From assembly GCA_933228895.1 (NCBI GenBank), contig OW121851.1, forward strand, positions 124,481,624 to 124,545,623: a stretch of 64,000 bases of DNA, read 5' to 3'. How positions within the stretch are numbered: the first letter of the stretch is position 1; the number at the start of each line of letters is the position of its first letter. The position numbers were made by a program, and so were the translations under genes. This document shows, one piece after another, positions 10,413-22,764 of the stretch. The stretch is from Platycnemis pennipes. Lineage: Eukaryota; Arthropoda; Insecta; Odonata; Platycnemididae. The notes under the pieces are model-generated. The model saw only the letters and a program-made list of their open reading frames with translations, ran no database searches and was not told where the DNA came from.

Positions 10413-11079
10413 GTAAGTATTTGCTCCATTTTTATGTAATTTTATTTTCCCTCTGTGTTGAAAACCTATTGAGATATGTACCTTGGCTTTAATCTGTTTT
10501 TCTTTGGTAAAGTGCTGATATTTTTACTTCAAGATAATTTGGTGTCACAGTTTGGAATTGGCTCATGAAAAGTGTTATTCTTAGTAATCAATATTTTATA
10601 TGCTCTCACATCTTCATCCCTGGTTGTGAATGTTGTATTCCTATGAATTATTTGATGCAGCTCCACATTCTTCTATCAGCTAAAAAAATTTTACCTTAAC
10701 TCTTCTCTTACATCCTTCACTATGTGCTGCTCGTAAGACATCTAAAGTCTTTATCTGCAGTTCTCCCTATTCACTTTTCCCTTAATGTTTCATTTTGCCA
10801 TAGTATTTGTGTCTGTAAAGGTTGTTCAGGCATTAATTCATAACTTTAATTACCTAGATCTTTCCCCTCTCTTTCTTTTAGCCTCTTCATGACTTACTCT
10901 TTATCTATTTTATATACATCACTCTTCTGTTTTTCTAGCTTTTAAGTGTGCCTATTATCCATTTTAAATCCCTCGTGTGCTGTGAGAGGCTGGCCTAAAA
11001 TTTGTGGGGAAGGGTGCCTTTTGGGATAATCTGGATGAGGAACCAACAATGGATGAAGCAAAAAAGAAATAATCAGTAG

Positions 11080-11606
11080 AAAAGTCCAGGCAAAGAGGGC
11101 ATTTTATCAAAAGAAGAATCTACTTACAGCTGGAAATACAAGTGTAGAAGTAAGGAAGCAATTCATCAGAACATACATCTAGATCACGTTTCTTTATGGC
11201 AGTGAGGCATGGACGATGACAGCAGTGGAGAAGAAAAAGGTGGAAGCATTTGAAATGTGGTGTTACAGAAGGATGATGAAGATTAAATGGACCGACTGAG
11301 TTAATAACGAGGAAGTTATGAGAAGAGTTGGAGAAAAAAGAAGTCTTCTAAAATCTCTAAAAAGAAGACAGGACAACTTAATTGACCATGTCTTAAGCCA
11401 CAATGGCCTGATGAAGATAATCATCGAGGGACAAGTGAATGGGAAGAATGCAAAAGGCAGGCCTCATATGAGATGCATGGAAAAAGGTGTGAAGGATGTA
11501 TAAGAGAAGAATTACTTTAATATGAAGAGTTTGGCAGATAGAAGAATCGAGTGCAAGGGCTGCATAAAACCAATCTTAGGATTGTTGACTGATGATGATG
11601 ACTGGA
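11080..11606 (+). mobile_element. LINE 3' fragment (non-LTR retrotransposon)
   Basis: Frames on the plus strand encode the segment downstream of a non-LTR reverse transcriptase: AFYQKKNLLTAGNTSVEVRK, FLYGSEAWTMTAVEKKKVEA, then a WCYRRMMKIKW and NEEVMRRVGEKRSLLKSLKR run. It has one stop and a frame change. The tail ends in TGATGATGATGA. Copies of the same family lie at 16669 (+), 32415 (-) and 44496 (-). I cannot assign the clade with confidence. Confidence 0.75.
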
Positions 11607-12479
11607 AGAGTTTGAGTCTTTGGAGTTGACTGGAATAGTGATTCAAAAGCATCATAATCATAAAAAGCATATATCAATACGAAAAAGAGAATGTTATTTC
11701 CCCTAAAAATGGAAGCAGCTGAAGTTGGTTAAAATCAGGAATAGGTTAACCGATACTTTTGTTGTTATTATTCACATCGTTCAATACATAATTTTAAATA
11801 TTTTTGCATAAATTTAAAATGTTTTTGCTATTAGTAGTCTTGTTATTTCCAATAAAAAGTAACAAGCTTAAACATAGAAAATAATAGGCATTCCCAGTTT
11901 CATTCTCTGGTCTGAGGGACTGGCCAAGGTGAGACTTTGTCTTCATCTGTATTGCTGTCTTCCAAATCGTCATCCTCGCTGTCCCTCTCACATAACGGAA
12001 AACATTGGCAACATAGCGTGTAGAGTAACAAAGCTCCACGGAGGTCTGATAATGACTGAATTTCCCAGAGGCTAGGCCACGCACTACTGAAAACTGGTTC
12101 GCTTGCAGAAAGTCACGTGACGAGCCAGTTTCTCTTTGCTCACCCCCAATAATCTCAACTAGTGATTGGGCAAATCCAAAATTTGATCGAATACGAATCC
12201 CGAATCCAAATCCTGATTTTTTATAGAATCCAAATCTCGAATCCTAATCCAAAATCCTAATCCTCCTCAGTTTTATTATGTTCAAATCTTCCTTTTATCT
12301 GTAAATTGTTAAATAATGCTTCCTTTCTAGTGAATTCTCTAATTAAATCCAATTTAAGCAGAATCTTATTTCTTAAAGTAAATAATAAATGAATAATGGT
12401 CATATAATCCCCACTCACTGAAATTAAGGACATGTTCAAGAGCAAATACAAAGAATGGGTAATTTCAAAAGTAAATCAA

Positions 12480-12650
12480 ACTTTAATTTTTCTAAAATTG
12501 AGAATTCAACGAAAACAGATTACAAGATTTTGTTTAGAAAATGCAGCGTTTTCACTCTGTGAGGATCTAATTGATTTCAGTTTTTATCAACCAAATTTCC
12601 AGCAGTACTGAAGGCTCTTTCTGAAAATACCCCAGACAGCACAGCTCGTT
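12480..12650 (-). pseudogene. hAT transposase dimerisation-domain remnant
   Basis: Read on the minus strand with frame corrections, it gives FSERAFSTAGNLV, then a KNRNQL...VKTLHFLNKIL run. This matches the C-terminal hAT dimerisation motif (SERxFSxAGN...NRLxPxxVxxLxFLxKN). Stops and shifts show that it is inactive. Upstream parts of the transposase are not recognisable. Confidence 0.65.
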
Positions 12651-12661
12651 GGAAAATGGTG

Positions 12662-14693
12662 TGAAACTCGTGTACTATTCATAATTCATGCATGTCAAAC
12701 TCATTGCAAGGCCAGCTCGACACATGTTGAACTAGTGTATTTTCGGTCCCATGTCCGCCCAAACTAATGTATTACTTTTGTCTCGGCTGGCAACTGAGTT
12801 AAGCTTCCACCATTACCCGGTAGAGTGCACCATCATTGACCTTGCTTCCGGCGGCAAATTTGAATTTACCATTGAAGCTTATGAACTCCTAATACATTCC
12901 AATAAATCATGTATTTTCATAATAGTCACCACATTAACTGTGCGTGGGTGATCAACAGCCAACTCTGCAATACTTTCACAGCCGAGCAGCCTTCCTAGAA
13001 GTACAAACCAGTCATTATACCACACTTGCGAACCTACCTTGTAGCCATACAACCCCCGGTCAGGCGCTAATCATGGTTCTTCATATAAGGTGGCTTACTT
13101 CAAATCATGAAACAGTTCCCCAAAATAGAATCGGGCATAACTCTATCGACTGAAATTTTCATGAAGGGAAAATATTTAAGATAACAGTTAACGTAAAATA
13201 TTACAAACTTAGAAAACTTCATTCTAAGCAAACATTTCCCACCCTCTGGCATACTGCCTGAAAAACGCCAAATCTAACCGCTTCTACAGGAATTATGCCA
13301 AAAACCATCAACATATCAAAAAATATTATAACAATTACCTTAATTACCAGAAGCCCAATGCAAATGAATTATGTATACAAAATTTACACAACAGCACCTC
13401 AGCACACAATCAATGGCACTTCCTCAGCGTTTTCGAAGACGCTGTTCATAGATCACCAAAATTTTAAATGAAAAGAAAAATTTCACTGATATCACACTAA
13501 TTTGTTCCTAACACAATTATTCACTCGGTAATATATTGCCAACCAAACAAAATGTAACCCCACTTGCCATAAATTAAATGAAAAAGGTCCAAATAACCCA
13601 CTAAAATACCATATCTGTTAGCAATAAAGTAATGCACGTTGAAACTTCAAGGTTCCATTTAACGATGTATTTATTAAAACATGTAACGTTACAGGTAACT
13701 TCGGAAAACAAGTATTCTACGGTTGAGGAAATCTGTAAAGACAATAAAATGCAGATGCTACAGAAAGAAAAATGGATTTCTTAGCAGACATTTCCATAGC
13801 CTTGAATTTCAAAGATAGCACATACCAGTATGATAGCCTCAGTACACAAGTACCCAGTGGATGAACCGGAGCCAAATTATTCTTTACAATACAAGAATGC
13901 ATAAGACAACTGTATATGTATTATGTCACTAGAGTGTGTAAAACACACTGAGATGATAAATTACAGTTACACTCAAATAAGATTTGGCACATGTTTATGT
14001 TTGTTTATTGCGTTTCCATGCTCGGGCATGATTTCTAACAAAAGAAAACTTCCGAAGCAAGTGCAGCCAACTTGGCCACATGAGAGGAATTTTTACAGGA
14101 TGATATTGTTTAAGCGCAGTAATGGACTGATTATGACGAAATAACATTTGCCGATGTACCAGCAATTCTGTTTTTATAAATATTTAAAAGGGTATCATGG
14201 TGAATTATTTAAAACATATTATGTAATACTATTTTTTGGTTGGTGATTTTTTTTCAAATTTGGTCCACCGTGTCCATCATTGCAATTGGCATTAAAGACT
14301 TTATTATCTTGGTCTACAGCAAACTTCAATCAGTGAGGTTATCCGTAGACATTAAATAGACCAAAGTTAGATGCATACAATTTTAAGTATGCTCTCAGGG
14401 ATAATTTATTCTTTCAAATCTCAAATACGCGCACCCGTGTAATACTTGTGCCAGAGACGGGTTATAGTCGTGACGCACGAGTAACGGGAAATCTACCAAA
14501 AGAGTATGAGTAAAACTTGAACGTTGCTGTCTGGGACTGTTGCTGGAAGAATGCTGAGGAACTTTTTTGTTAGTTTTTTCACATTGGGGAATTTCAAAGA
14601 ATTCATATTTGGACAAGAATTATTAGTTTACAATATGCTGCATAAACATTTCCTACCATGGTATTTATGATTTAAATGTTAAAAACGAGCAAT
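12662..14693. other. intron sequence without recognised gene
   Basis: AT-rich sequence within intron 3 of module B, inferred to be interior or flank of the decayed hAT element. Short frames here (for example 12751-12951 and 13923-14144) lack family resemblance and splice support. Confidence 0.4.
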
Positions 14694-14695
14694 TA

Positions 14696-15672
14696 CAGTA
14701 AGTCCTAAACTTACCGAGTCCACGTAACTCCGGATCTGAGTTACACGGACCCGGAGTTACGTGGATGTTAGGCCAAAGATATGCTTACATTACTCCGCGT
14801 TTCTGTTGCCGCGACAGATTCAACCGCATGATGACCCGCAACTCATTGCCAAGCACACTAGACTTGATGCCAAACTACGGGTATTCGGAATGCCAACTCT
14901 AGTTTAAGACATTACATAGTTCAATAGGTGATATTTTATCATCATCATGATGGTGAAAAAGTCTGATGTGATCAGGCATCAACGTCTTTTTTTGGCGTAG
15001 TTTGACCTTCCCACATAAGTCGACGCATAGTTAATTATCTTCTCCATAGATGACGTCTGTTGTCCATTAAAAAAAAAGAAGTTTTAGTTAATTATTATTA
15101 TTTTAGACATTGATCCAGTGAAAGAAAGATTGGATTTCTGTTACTCTCGGCTTTTTTGTATTATGTTAACTTAGCGGCCTCACAAAAGATGGCGTTTTCT
15201 GTAATCGTCGCCGATTGCCGCCATGAAAGTGGCACCGCTAATGGTTCAAAAATGGATAGGAAAGTTGTGGTGTTTCGACTTTTGCGGATTTCTACTTCTT
15301 TTTTTGCTGCAATGGACAACAGGTGTCATCTATGGAGTAGATAATTAACTACGCGTCAACTTACGTGGCAAGGTCAAAATGAGCCGAAAAAAAGACGGTT
15401 GATGCCTGATCACATCAGTCTTTTTCACCATCATGATGATCAAATATCACCTATCGAACTATGTAATGACTTAAACTAGAGTTGGCATTCCGAACACCCG
15501 TAGTTTGGCATCAACTCTTGCACACTTGGCAATGAGTCGCGGGTCATCATGTGGTTGACTTTGTCATGGCAACTGAAACGTGGAGAAATGTAAGCATGTC
15601 ACCAGCCTAACTGAACATCCACATAACTCTGGATCTGTGAAACTCAGATCCGCGTGAGTCGAGGACTTACTA
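14696..15672. mobile_element. long-terminal-repeat palindromic Tigger-like element
   Basis: The element starts TA|CAGTAAGTCC and ends GGACTTACTA. Its inverted arms are about 380 bp each and pair almost along their full length. For example, CATCATGATGGTGAAAAAG at the left matches CTTTTTCACCATCATGATG at the right. About 215 bp separates the arms. A CAGT start next to TA suggests the pogo/Tigger group. It has no coding capacity. The transcript would form a very long hairpin. Confidence 0.7.
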
Positions 15673-16280
15673 GTAGTTCTCTGCCACTCATAGATAGAAT
15701 CCGCAAGAATGGTATTCAAATCTTAAATCCATTGATTCGATCAACTCTTTGGATCCGATTGAATCTTTTAACCTTGAATTCGATCGAATGTCATGGATTC
15801 GATAGGATTCGACCGAATCTTCGAATCCCTGCCCCAACCCTAATCTTAACCCTGCCTCCCAGCACCAAAGATATTTGAAATGTATAACAGTTTTTCTTCT
15901 GCTGCTGGTAACTTCCATTCCTCAGAGCCCCTAAAGAAGCGTGTATGTTCCATATATTTGTTTTAATGAAGTCTTTCATTATTTCTCTATTCCAATTATG
16001 TTTTCCAGATGTTATTAAAGCTATATTTAGTAGATGGCCTTCTTCACCTGGGCTATGTTACTAATTTCTAACATTCTTCGTCCATCACTGATGAATCTGC
16101 TTCCCAAATTTCTGGAATCTGAATGGTGTAAGAATGTCACCTAATGAGACTTAAAACAGCTTAATAAAAGGAATTGTAAGATGTTTTATCTTAAAAGCCC
16201 ATTTATGTTAATTAGATTTGCTATGAGATATTCCAGTGATTTTAAGCCATGGAAACTATGAGAAAAATATAGTTATAGCT

Positions 16281-16472
16281 ATTAAACATGGTAAATGAAA
16301 CAAACATTAAACATTCCACACATCTTTATATATTGCCCGATCGATTTCGACGACTAAGCGTCATTTTCAAGGGGGCCAACTAAAATGAATGATGCTTAGT
16401 CGTGGAAATCGTTAGGGGAATATATAAAGCTGTGTGGAATGTACAAAATTTGTTTCATTTACCATGTTTAAT
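16281..16472. repeat. palindromic foldback with hammerhead-like centre
   Basis: The arms include ATTAAACATGGTAAATGAAA and its complement near 16455-16472, plus a second paired block around 16350 and 16400. On the minus strand, a TGAAAATGACG...CGTCGAAAT core resembles the motif seen in other foldback elements here. Confidence 0.5.
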
Positions 16473-16668
16473 GTTCGTAATTTCCACAAAGTATCTCCTT
16501 CATCCATTAATTTGATAGTTATAGCTAATCTGTTTTTGAGTAAAATAAAAAACCTGAAATTAATTATGGATTTTACAATGCTTGAAAGAAATCATCTTTA
16601 TGAAATTTTATATTACAAACCTCCAGTATTTCTGTATTCTTTACTGCATAATGCAAGAAAGAAATAGT

Positions 16669-17190
16669 AGAATAGCCTAGGCAAAGAGGGCATTTTATCA
16701 AAAGAAGAACCTTACTTACAGCTGGAAATACAAGCTTAGAAGTAAGGAAGCAATTCATTAGAACGTATATCTGGAGCATGTTTCTTTATGGCAGTGAGAC
16801 ATGGAGGATGACAGCAATGGAGAAGAAAAGGGGGGAAGCATTTGAAATATGGTGCTACCGAAGAATGATGAGGATAAAATGGATTGACCGAGTGACAAAT
16901 GAAGAAGTCTTAAGAAGAGTGGGAGAACAGAGAAGTCTGCTGAAAACTATAAAATGAAGATGGGACAACCTAATCGGCCATATCTTAAGACACGATGGCC
17001 TGATGAAGACAATTGTCGGGGGAAAAGTGAACGGGAAAAATGGAAAAGGCAGGTCTCATATGAGATTATGTAGAACAGGTCGTAAAGGGCGTGAAAGAGA
17101 GGAATTATGCTAATATGAAGAGGTTGGCTGATAGAAGAATCGAATGGAGGACTGTGTCAAACCAATCCTAGGATTGTTGACCCATGATGA
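16669..17190 (+). mobile_element. LINE 3' fragment, second copy
   Basis: Same family as 11080-11606. It shares CAAAGAGGGCATTTTATCAA, the AAFEI/MWCYRRMM-type segment and the tail GGATTGTTGACCCATGATG. Several stops and frame shifts are present. It ends about 235 bp before the fourth exon of module B. Confidence 0.72.
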
Positions 17191-17424
17191 TTACTTCATA
17201 ATATATATATGGTATCTGAACAATTAGTTAATGCTTTAGTTTACAATATATGGCATGCTAGGTTTATCTTCTATGATTTATTAATGCTGAAACGACCAAA
17301 CTACTCCAGAAAAATTATCCATTTCTACATAAAAATATAGTGGTCGATAACATACTTCATTATATCATTTTATGCTATAAATCATTAGTGTGGCCTATGT
17401 CTAACAGTATTTTTAACTTTTCAG

Positions 17425-17714
17425 ATTTCACCCGGTTGACCCCAATTAAAAATCTCTGCCCTCCAGAAATTACATGGCGTGATCTTAAGATTACTCTTGC
17501 TTTTTTCCACTTGAAAACTAACTCCAAGGATAAAAATGAATTTAAAGGGATCATGGAGAAGATGTTTGGCAGCCGAAAAAGGGCCAGGGAGCCTTCAACA
17601 GAGAAAAAACCAAATATTTCCCTTTCAAAGTTCAAATTTTCTAGAAATGGTGAAAGTCGTCCAAGCTCCTCTACAGAGGAAGATGAGAGGACTAGCCCTG
17701 AGAAGGATTCAAAG
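17425..17714 (+). CDS. WRN: WRN-like module B exon 4
   Basis: The 290 nt exon follows an AACTTTTCAG acceptor, phase 1 in and phase 0 out. It encodes DFTRLTPIKNLCPPEITWRD, then LKITLAFFHLK. This matches the WRN C-terminal segment with ISLIRMLVPENI and IHMAIEILK in human. A basic KMFGSRKRAREP run (possible nuclear signal) and a Ser/Glu-rich tail with SLSKFKFSRNGES follow. The donor AAAG|GTTTGA is weak. Reading through it gives a stop two codons later (SKV*), so some transcripts may end here. The module C exon (45962) is longer by a repeat expansion. Confidence 0.82.
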
Positions 17715-19336
17715 GTTTGATTGCATTAAACATTTTCTCATAATGTCAGTGATGCAAATGGGACATGTTTGTGCTACTCTTATGAGTGAACTCAATGAGT
17801 TGAAATCAGCTGAGGAGGAAATCCAATTATACTTTATTTTAATCATAACTGGAAAGAAACATTTTCAGCTGTATCAGTGAGCACAGCTATTGTTTCAGCA
17901 TCATATATAAGTGATATATGTATTTATTATCTTTCAAGATTTCATTTTCTTTGAAAGATTTCATGACAATGAGTAAAGGCACATCATATTCCTATTTCAT
18001 CTGATAATGCCTAAGAATTAGGATTGAAACTATTTCAATGAATGTGATTAATAAGAATCTGTGATCAATTATCTCTCTCATGTCAGAGGGTTTTGTTTCT
18101 TGAGTACGTAATTGATAATATAGAGTTAAATCAATTGTCAAATGAGCTGAAAGTCACCATCTCTGTGTGAGGGAAATGTTTACGATTTGTTCTAGACAAA
18201 TTTTGATTTTGTTTGATTTTTGCACCAGTAATATGTGGCATATTTTTTATTAAGAAATAAGAGAGGAATGCATTGGGCTGATAGATAAGCCTGCTGTCCC
18301 TTTTTTAAGTATACCTACTCCAAGGGCCAATAGACCAGCTGGCTGGCACTATAAGGATTAAGCTGGAAAAATTTGAAATTTATGATTAATTTTCTTTGGC
18401 AAATATTTCTGAATTGGATTATTTTCATGGATATAGAAAATTATTAAGATTTAACTCATTTTTTGAAAAATGAAGGATTTTTTTCTTCTTTCATGGTGTT
18501 TGAACTAGTGTAATTGATAAAATTAATTTTTTATTTACAACATTTTTATCGGGTCCCATCCAATTTCCTATATCTCCAACGTATGTAGAATCCCTTATTT
18601 ACACCATGACTTTTCCATTTTCCTGCAGTTTGTGTTAGATGTGGGTTAGAATGTGATAGATTTTTTAAAAAATCCCTTCTTTGACATTTAGCCATACATA
18701 CCAGTCTGTATGAAACACTTTTGCTACCTCGTTTTGTGCATATACACTTAAAAATCTCGAGAGAGAGCAGTAATGTGCTCTGTTTTATGGAAGAATTTGA
18801 ACTTAGCGGCAGAGTGGGCAGTACACAGTGCCACTAGTGATGGAAGGATGAAATATTTACAATCGCGCTCCTTTTGCCGGGAAGCGTTTCGTACTATGAA
18901 ATGAATGTGTATAGGATTCAAGTTATAATTTAGGAACACCTGCAGGAGTGTATTTAAACTGTACCAAAGTTCTTGTTGAGTGAAAGAATGAAAATGAATT
19001 TTTACCCAGACATTATGGAATGTTAAAAAATACATGAACTGAACTGGTGGACAATAACTGAGGATTATTGGTCAGAACATCGTGCTGCATTGATTCTATA
19101 CTTTTACATCATGTTACTACAAAACAAAACTTATGAAACTTGTTTAATGACGTGAAAACCACTTCAAATATATAAAATTATTTTGTTGAGAAATTTTTGA
19201 AGTTAGATAACTGCTTGCATTGGCCAACGAGGTAGCTCAATATTCTCGTGTTGTTTATGTTATCCTTAATTACTCCGGATCATAAATTTTATTTTACTTG
19301 GAAATGGAAACAAATTAGAATATTTTCAGATGACTC

Positions 19337-19601
19337 GAGGATTTTCGTGTTTTTTCTGCATTGTTTCATCCTACTTGATGACAGTTTTTCTGGCTCTCCA
19401 GATGCCATCTTCAGGTCCGTAAGATAGCATCCCATCAAATTTCCTATACCTTAGTCCCATATATTTCCTATATCTTTGTACTATATATTGCCAGTCAAAT
19501 TTCATATACTTCAGACCTGAAGATGCCGTCTGGATTGCCTGCGAAATTGTCGTCCAGTAGAATGAACCAACGTGGAAAAAACCGGAAACCCTTGTATCCT
19601 C
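19337..19601. repeat. palindromic foldback element (copy 2)
   Basis: Counterpart of 1896-2160 within the segmental duplication. It has the same paired CCAGATGCCATCTTCAGG and CCTGAAGATGCCGTCTGG blocks. Confidence 0.45.
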
Positions 19602-19898
19602 TAATTATCGCGGAAACATTCACAGCAACAATAATGTTTTCAACTTAGACTTAAATAAAAATTGTAGATTCTCATAATGCAACTCGCACTGATATAGCGA
19701 AACATCTAAGATTACTGGTCTCTACAATGAATACAATTATGAAAAATCACGCTGTGATTCAGAAACATGCTAGCTAGTGTAGGCATCGGTCGAAAAAAAT
19801 AAAATATCAAGAAGTCATTGTATGTAGGAATACCAACTTGAAAAGTGGTTTTTAAGTTCTAGATCATCAAATATCGCCATGAATGGCTTCGTCATAAC

Positions 19899-21823
19899 TA
19901 GAGATGGGACAATCGAATCTTTGAATCCTCGAATCCCTCGAATCTTGAAAAAGATTCGAAAAACAAATACTCGAATCTTTGTGCTATTTTCATCATTCGA
20001 ATCTTTCGAATCCTAAAATATAAATAAAAATCGAATTCTTTATGTAATAACTTAGAACAGATTAGTTTCGACCGATAAAAACGTTCATTACAAATAAGGT
20101 TAAACCTCGCTTTTACGTCCCCGCAATTTACGTTTTCCCGCCATTAACGGCTTTTCCTTCAAGTCCTAATAATTTTCATATGTCCGCAAATAACATCTTC
20201 CCTTTATTTACGCTAGCAAATTTTTGAATGGTTCGCCATTTGCATTTTACGAGACAATTTTGCTGTGATTGTGGTCCTGGTTGTATAACTGGTGGATGGA
20301 CTCAACGCTCCGTGAAATACAAAGTAAAAACTCATGCAATAAGTTACCACTATGAAAGATAAGTAAAATTTTCTCAGATGTATCACCAGTTATCGTGACC
20401 CAAGTCATCTGTGGAATTGTAATGCTGCGAGAAATTACAGTACACGTACGTAATTTTTGTCACGATTGTTGTCAGGGTTGCATAATTCGCAGATTGGCTG
20501 ATGCTATCGCATAGGTGATGAAATTTTTTTTTATTTAAGAAGTGTATGCTTTTCAGCATTTGCGCCTTCTCTTTCTTTTTTAGGTAGGTATTAATACAGA
20601 TTTTAAAAAATCCTCCAGCCAAACTTCATCCTCATACATCCTGCGAACAAACCAGTAAAATCATCACGTTCTTCTCAACCTCGATTCTTAAGTAGCTTTG
20701 ATAGGATAACATTATAGTCTCTAACACCTTCTTTTCTCATAATGTTTACCCTAACTTACTAGCATGGCTGGACTCCTGGTCCCAGTTTGTCCTTATCTAT
20801 ATCTTTCTCTTCTATTCCCAAGTTCCCTTGCCTATTGTTAGTGCCATGCAGTTCTTGTCTCGTATTCATTACCATCATTGCTTAATCTCTTGTAAGTTCT
20901 ATCAGCAGCTCTCCTGACTTAACATTAATGCACAGTATTGTATTCTACTTCTTGCTGCTGAATAACCTTCTAACCTTTGAGTACAGGGCACCTATTTCTC
21001 CCTCTCTCTGGAACCTCTCAACCTATTTACATTGACCTTTTTGCCACTTTTCTCTCACACTCTTCATACCCCCCCTAAGTCTCTTGCTTGTTTCCTTAAA
21101 TTTTATTTCGCCTTGCTGTGTTTAAATCTTTCTATTTCAATCATTACTCCATAGTTTGTGCCAACACCCAATGTGTCTTGACCACTCTTGTGTCTACTGC
21201 ACCATACTGCTTGCTTTTCTGCATCTTTCCTCATACACCTGTAAACTAATTCCTGATATTCTCTCCGATTTACAACTACAATTTTTTCACACTGTTCCTA
21301 ATCTTGGCCCAACCATATGTAATCTAGTTAATATATTTCCCCGTGTCCTCCTGCATACAATGCAATACAATGTTTATCACATGAGGAATTGTCTCATGCA
21401 AGCAGCTCGTCTATCACTTTGAATGAGTCTTGAAGACGCGACAGTATTGGAAAAAAAATATCGTTTTTAAACATGCAATTCAGTATCAGTTTAATAACTT
21501 TCTGGAAACATATCATCGCTATGCCTCCTAGAACTTTCACATGCTTTCATTTCATGCAAAAAATTTTGTGTGTCATGTTTATTACAAATGTATGTTAGCT
21601 CTTCAAATCTTATTTGTATTATTGCAATAATGAGTTGTATTTTTGAAAACAATTCTTAAATTTGTTTTTCATTGAATGCAGCTGCTAAAGTCTTTTCTTT
21701 TCTGTTATTATCAACTTTATATGTAGGATTCGAGAGATTTGAGGTATTCGAGAGATTCGAGAACCTCTTAGGATTTGAATTCGGGTTCGGATTCGAGAAA
21801 ATTTAGGATTCGTCCCACCTCTA
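19899..21823. mobile_element. hAT-like DNA element (copy 2)
   Basis: Counterpart of 2458-5391 without the Penelope-like insert. It has a perfect 8 bp target duplication, GTCATAAC, at 19891-19898 and 21824-21831. The ends are TAGAGATGGGAC and GTCCCACCTCTA. It has no transposase frame. Its right edge is 44 bp before the terminal exon of module B, so the branch-point and tract of that exon lie immediately beside the element. Confidence 0.75.
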
Positions 21824-21867
21824 GTCATAACCAAAAAGGCATTGCACAATGTACTACTCTTTTTCAG

Positions 21868-22098
21868 GAGCAACCTCTCAAAAGAAGTCAAGAGGCTCAT
21901 GAGTTTCCTGATTGGGAGCTTGAAAAGAATGAACAATCCTCTGAGGTAGGCAGTGCAGTCTCTAGTGATGGGTTGATTGATACACATGAAAATTCACTTA
22001 TGGAATTTGATGATATTAACAAAGGAAGCACTCCCATTGTGCCTTGTGAAAAGGACATGAAACCCAGTGCTCATGGGGAAGAGGTGACAATGATTTGA
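21868..22098 (+). CDS. WRN: WRN-like module B exon 5, terminal
   Basis: The 231 nt phase-0 exon encodes EQPLKRSQEAHEFPDWELEK and an acidic, serine-rich tail ending EEVTMI and a stop. There is no recognised domain. The sequence just past the stop aligns with coding sequence of the module C terminal exon (compare ATGGAAATGAGAAG with ATGGAAATGAAAAAG). The B-type tail therefore lost the original basic C-terminus or replaced it. The change between copies A and B is mostly non-synonymous. Confidence 0.65.
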   Translation, partial: EQPLKRSQEAHEFPDWELEKNEQSSEVGSAVSSDGLIDTHENSLMEFDDINKGSTPIVPCEKDMKPSAHGEEVTMI

Positions 22099-22299
22099 GT
22101 TTTGAGGTTTTTAGAAAATAAAATGGAAATGAGAAGTCAAAGTTATTATTTGTGGATTCCTTGATAAAATATTATGATAACCATACAGCGACATCATATT
22201 GGCTTTGGTCAGATGCACTACTCTGATTCATTAACTAATGCATGTGTACATAACAATCAAATTACTTTAACTCTTCTTGTTATGAACTATAATGTCAGT

Positions 22300-22418
22300 T
22301 CAAAGCTGGCGAACCAGCCACAAAAACCATAATGGCATTACCCACTGAAACTACACAATATCAGAAATTTCAGTGGGTAATGCTGTTGAGGTTTTCACGG
22401 TTAGTTTGTGAGCTTTGA
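22300..22418. mobile_element. palindromic MITE (copy 2)
   Basis: Counterpart of 5868-5986 with the same TCAAAGCTGGC start and GAGCTTTGA end. Confidence 0.6.
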
Positions 22419-22578
22419 ATTTGTTATAAGGAAGCACCTTAGTGTTTCAATGTTGGCTTTAATCTTGTGGACAGTGGCATCATGTGCATGACTATGGCTG
22501 CTGTGCGACATAATATGTCCATCAGTTCAGCAATATATTGTTTCTTTAAAGCCCCTAATTTCCATAACAAAAAAGGAT

Positions 22579-22690
22579 GTCTTGGTTGTTCAAATGGTAG
22601 AGCACCTGGCGGGATATCAGGGGTCTGGGTTTGATTCCTGGTCTAGGTGAATGATCTTTTTTCTTTGTGGAATTTCTGCTATTATATAAT
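22579..22690 (+). mobile_element. tRNA-derived SINE fragment (copy 2)
   Basis: Counterpart of 6148-6257, with ATGGTAGAGCACC (A-box-like) and GGTTTGATTCCTGG (B-box-like). Confidence 0.5.
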
Positions 22691-22764
22691 GTAACCACCA
22701 ATACCTGTTGGCTGTTTAGAGAAGTAGTCTTCACATTGGCACTTTTATTTTTATTTCCATGATA

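Larger units (their letters stand above)
12160..15831 (-). mobile_element. decayed hAT-like element, interrupted
   Basis: The left end TAGTGATTGGGCAAATCC and the right end TTCGAATCCCTG resemble the ends of the hAT element at 2458. Both are backed by ATTCGAATC-rich sequence. A hAT transposase C-terminal piece lies at about 12480-12650. The long-repeat element at 14696-15672 appears to be nested within it. Assigning both ends to one element is inference, and no clear 8 bp target duplication remains. Confidence 0.4.

Noticed and set aside
17375..17635. Minus-strand frame opposite WRN-like exon 4
   Set aside because: It is a shadow of the phase-consistent plus-strand exon.
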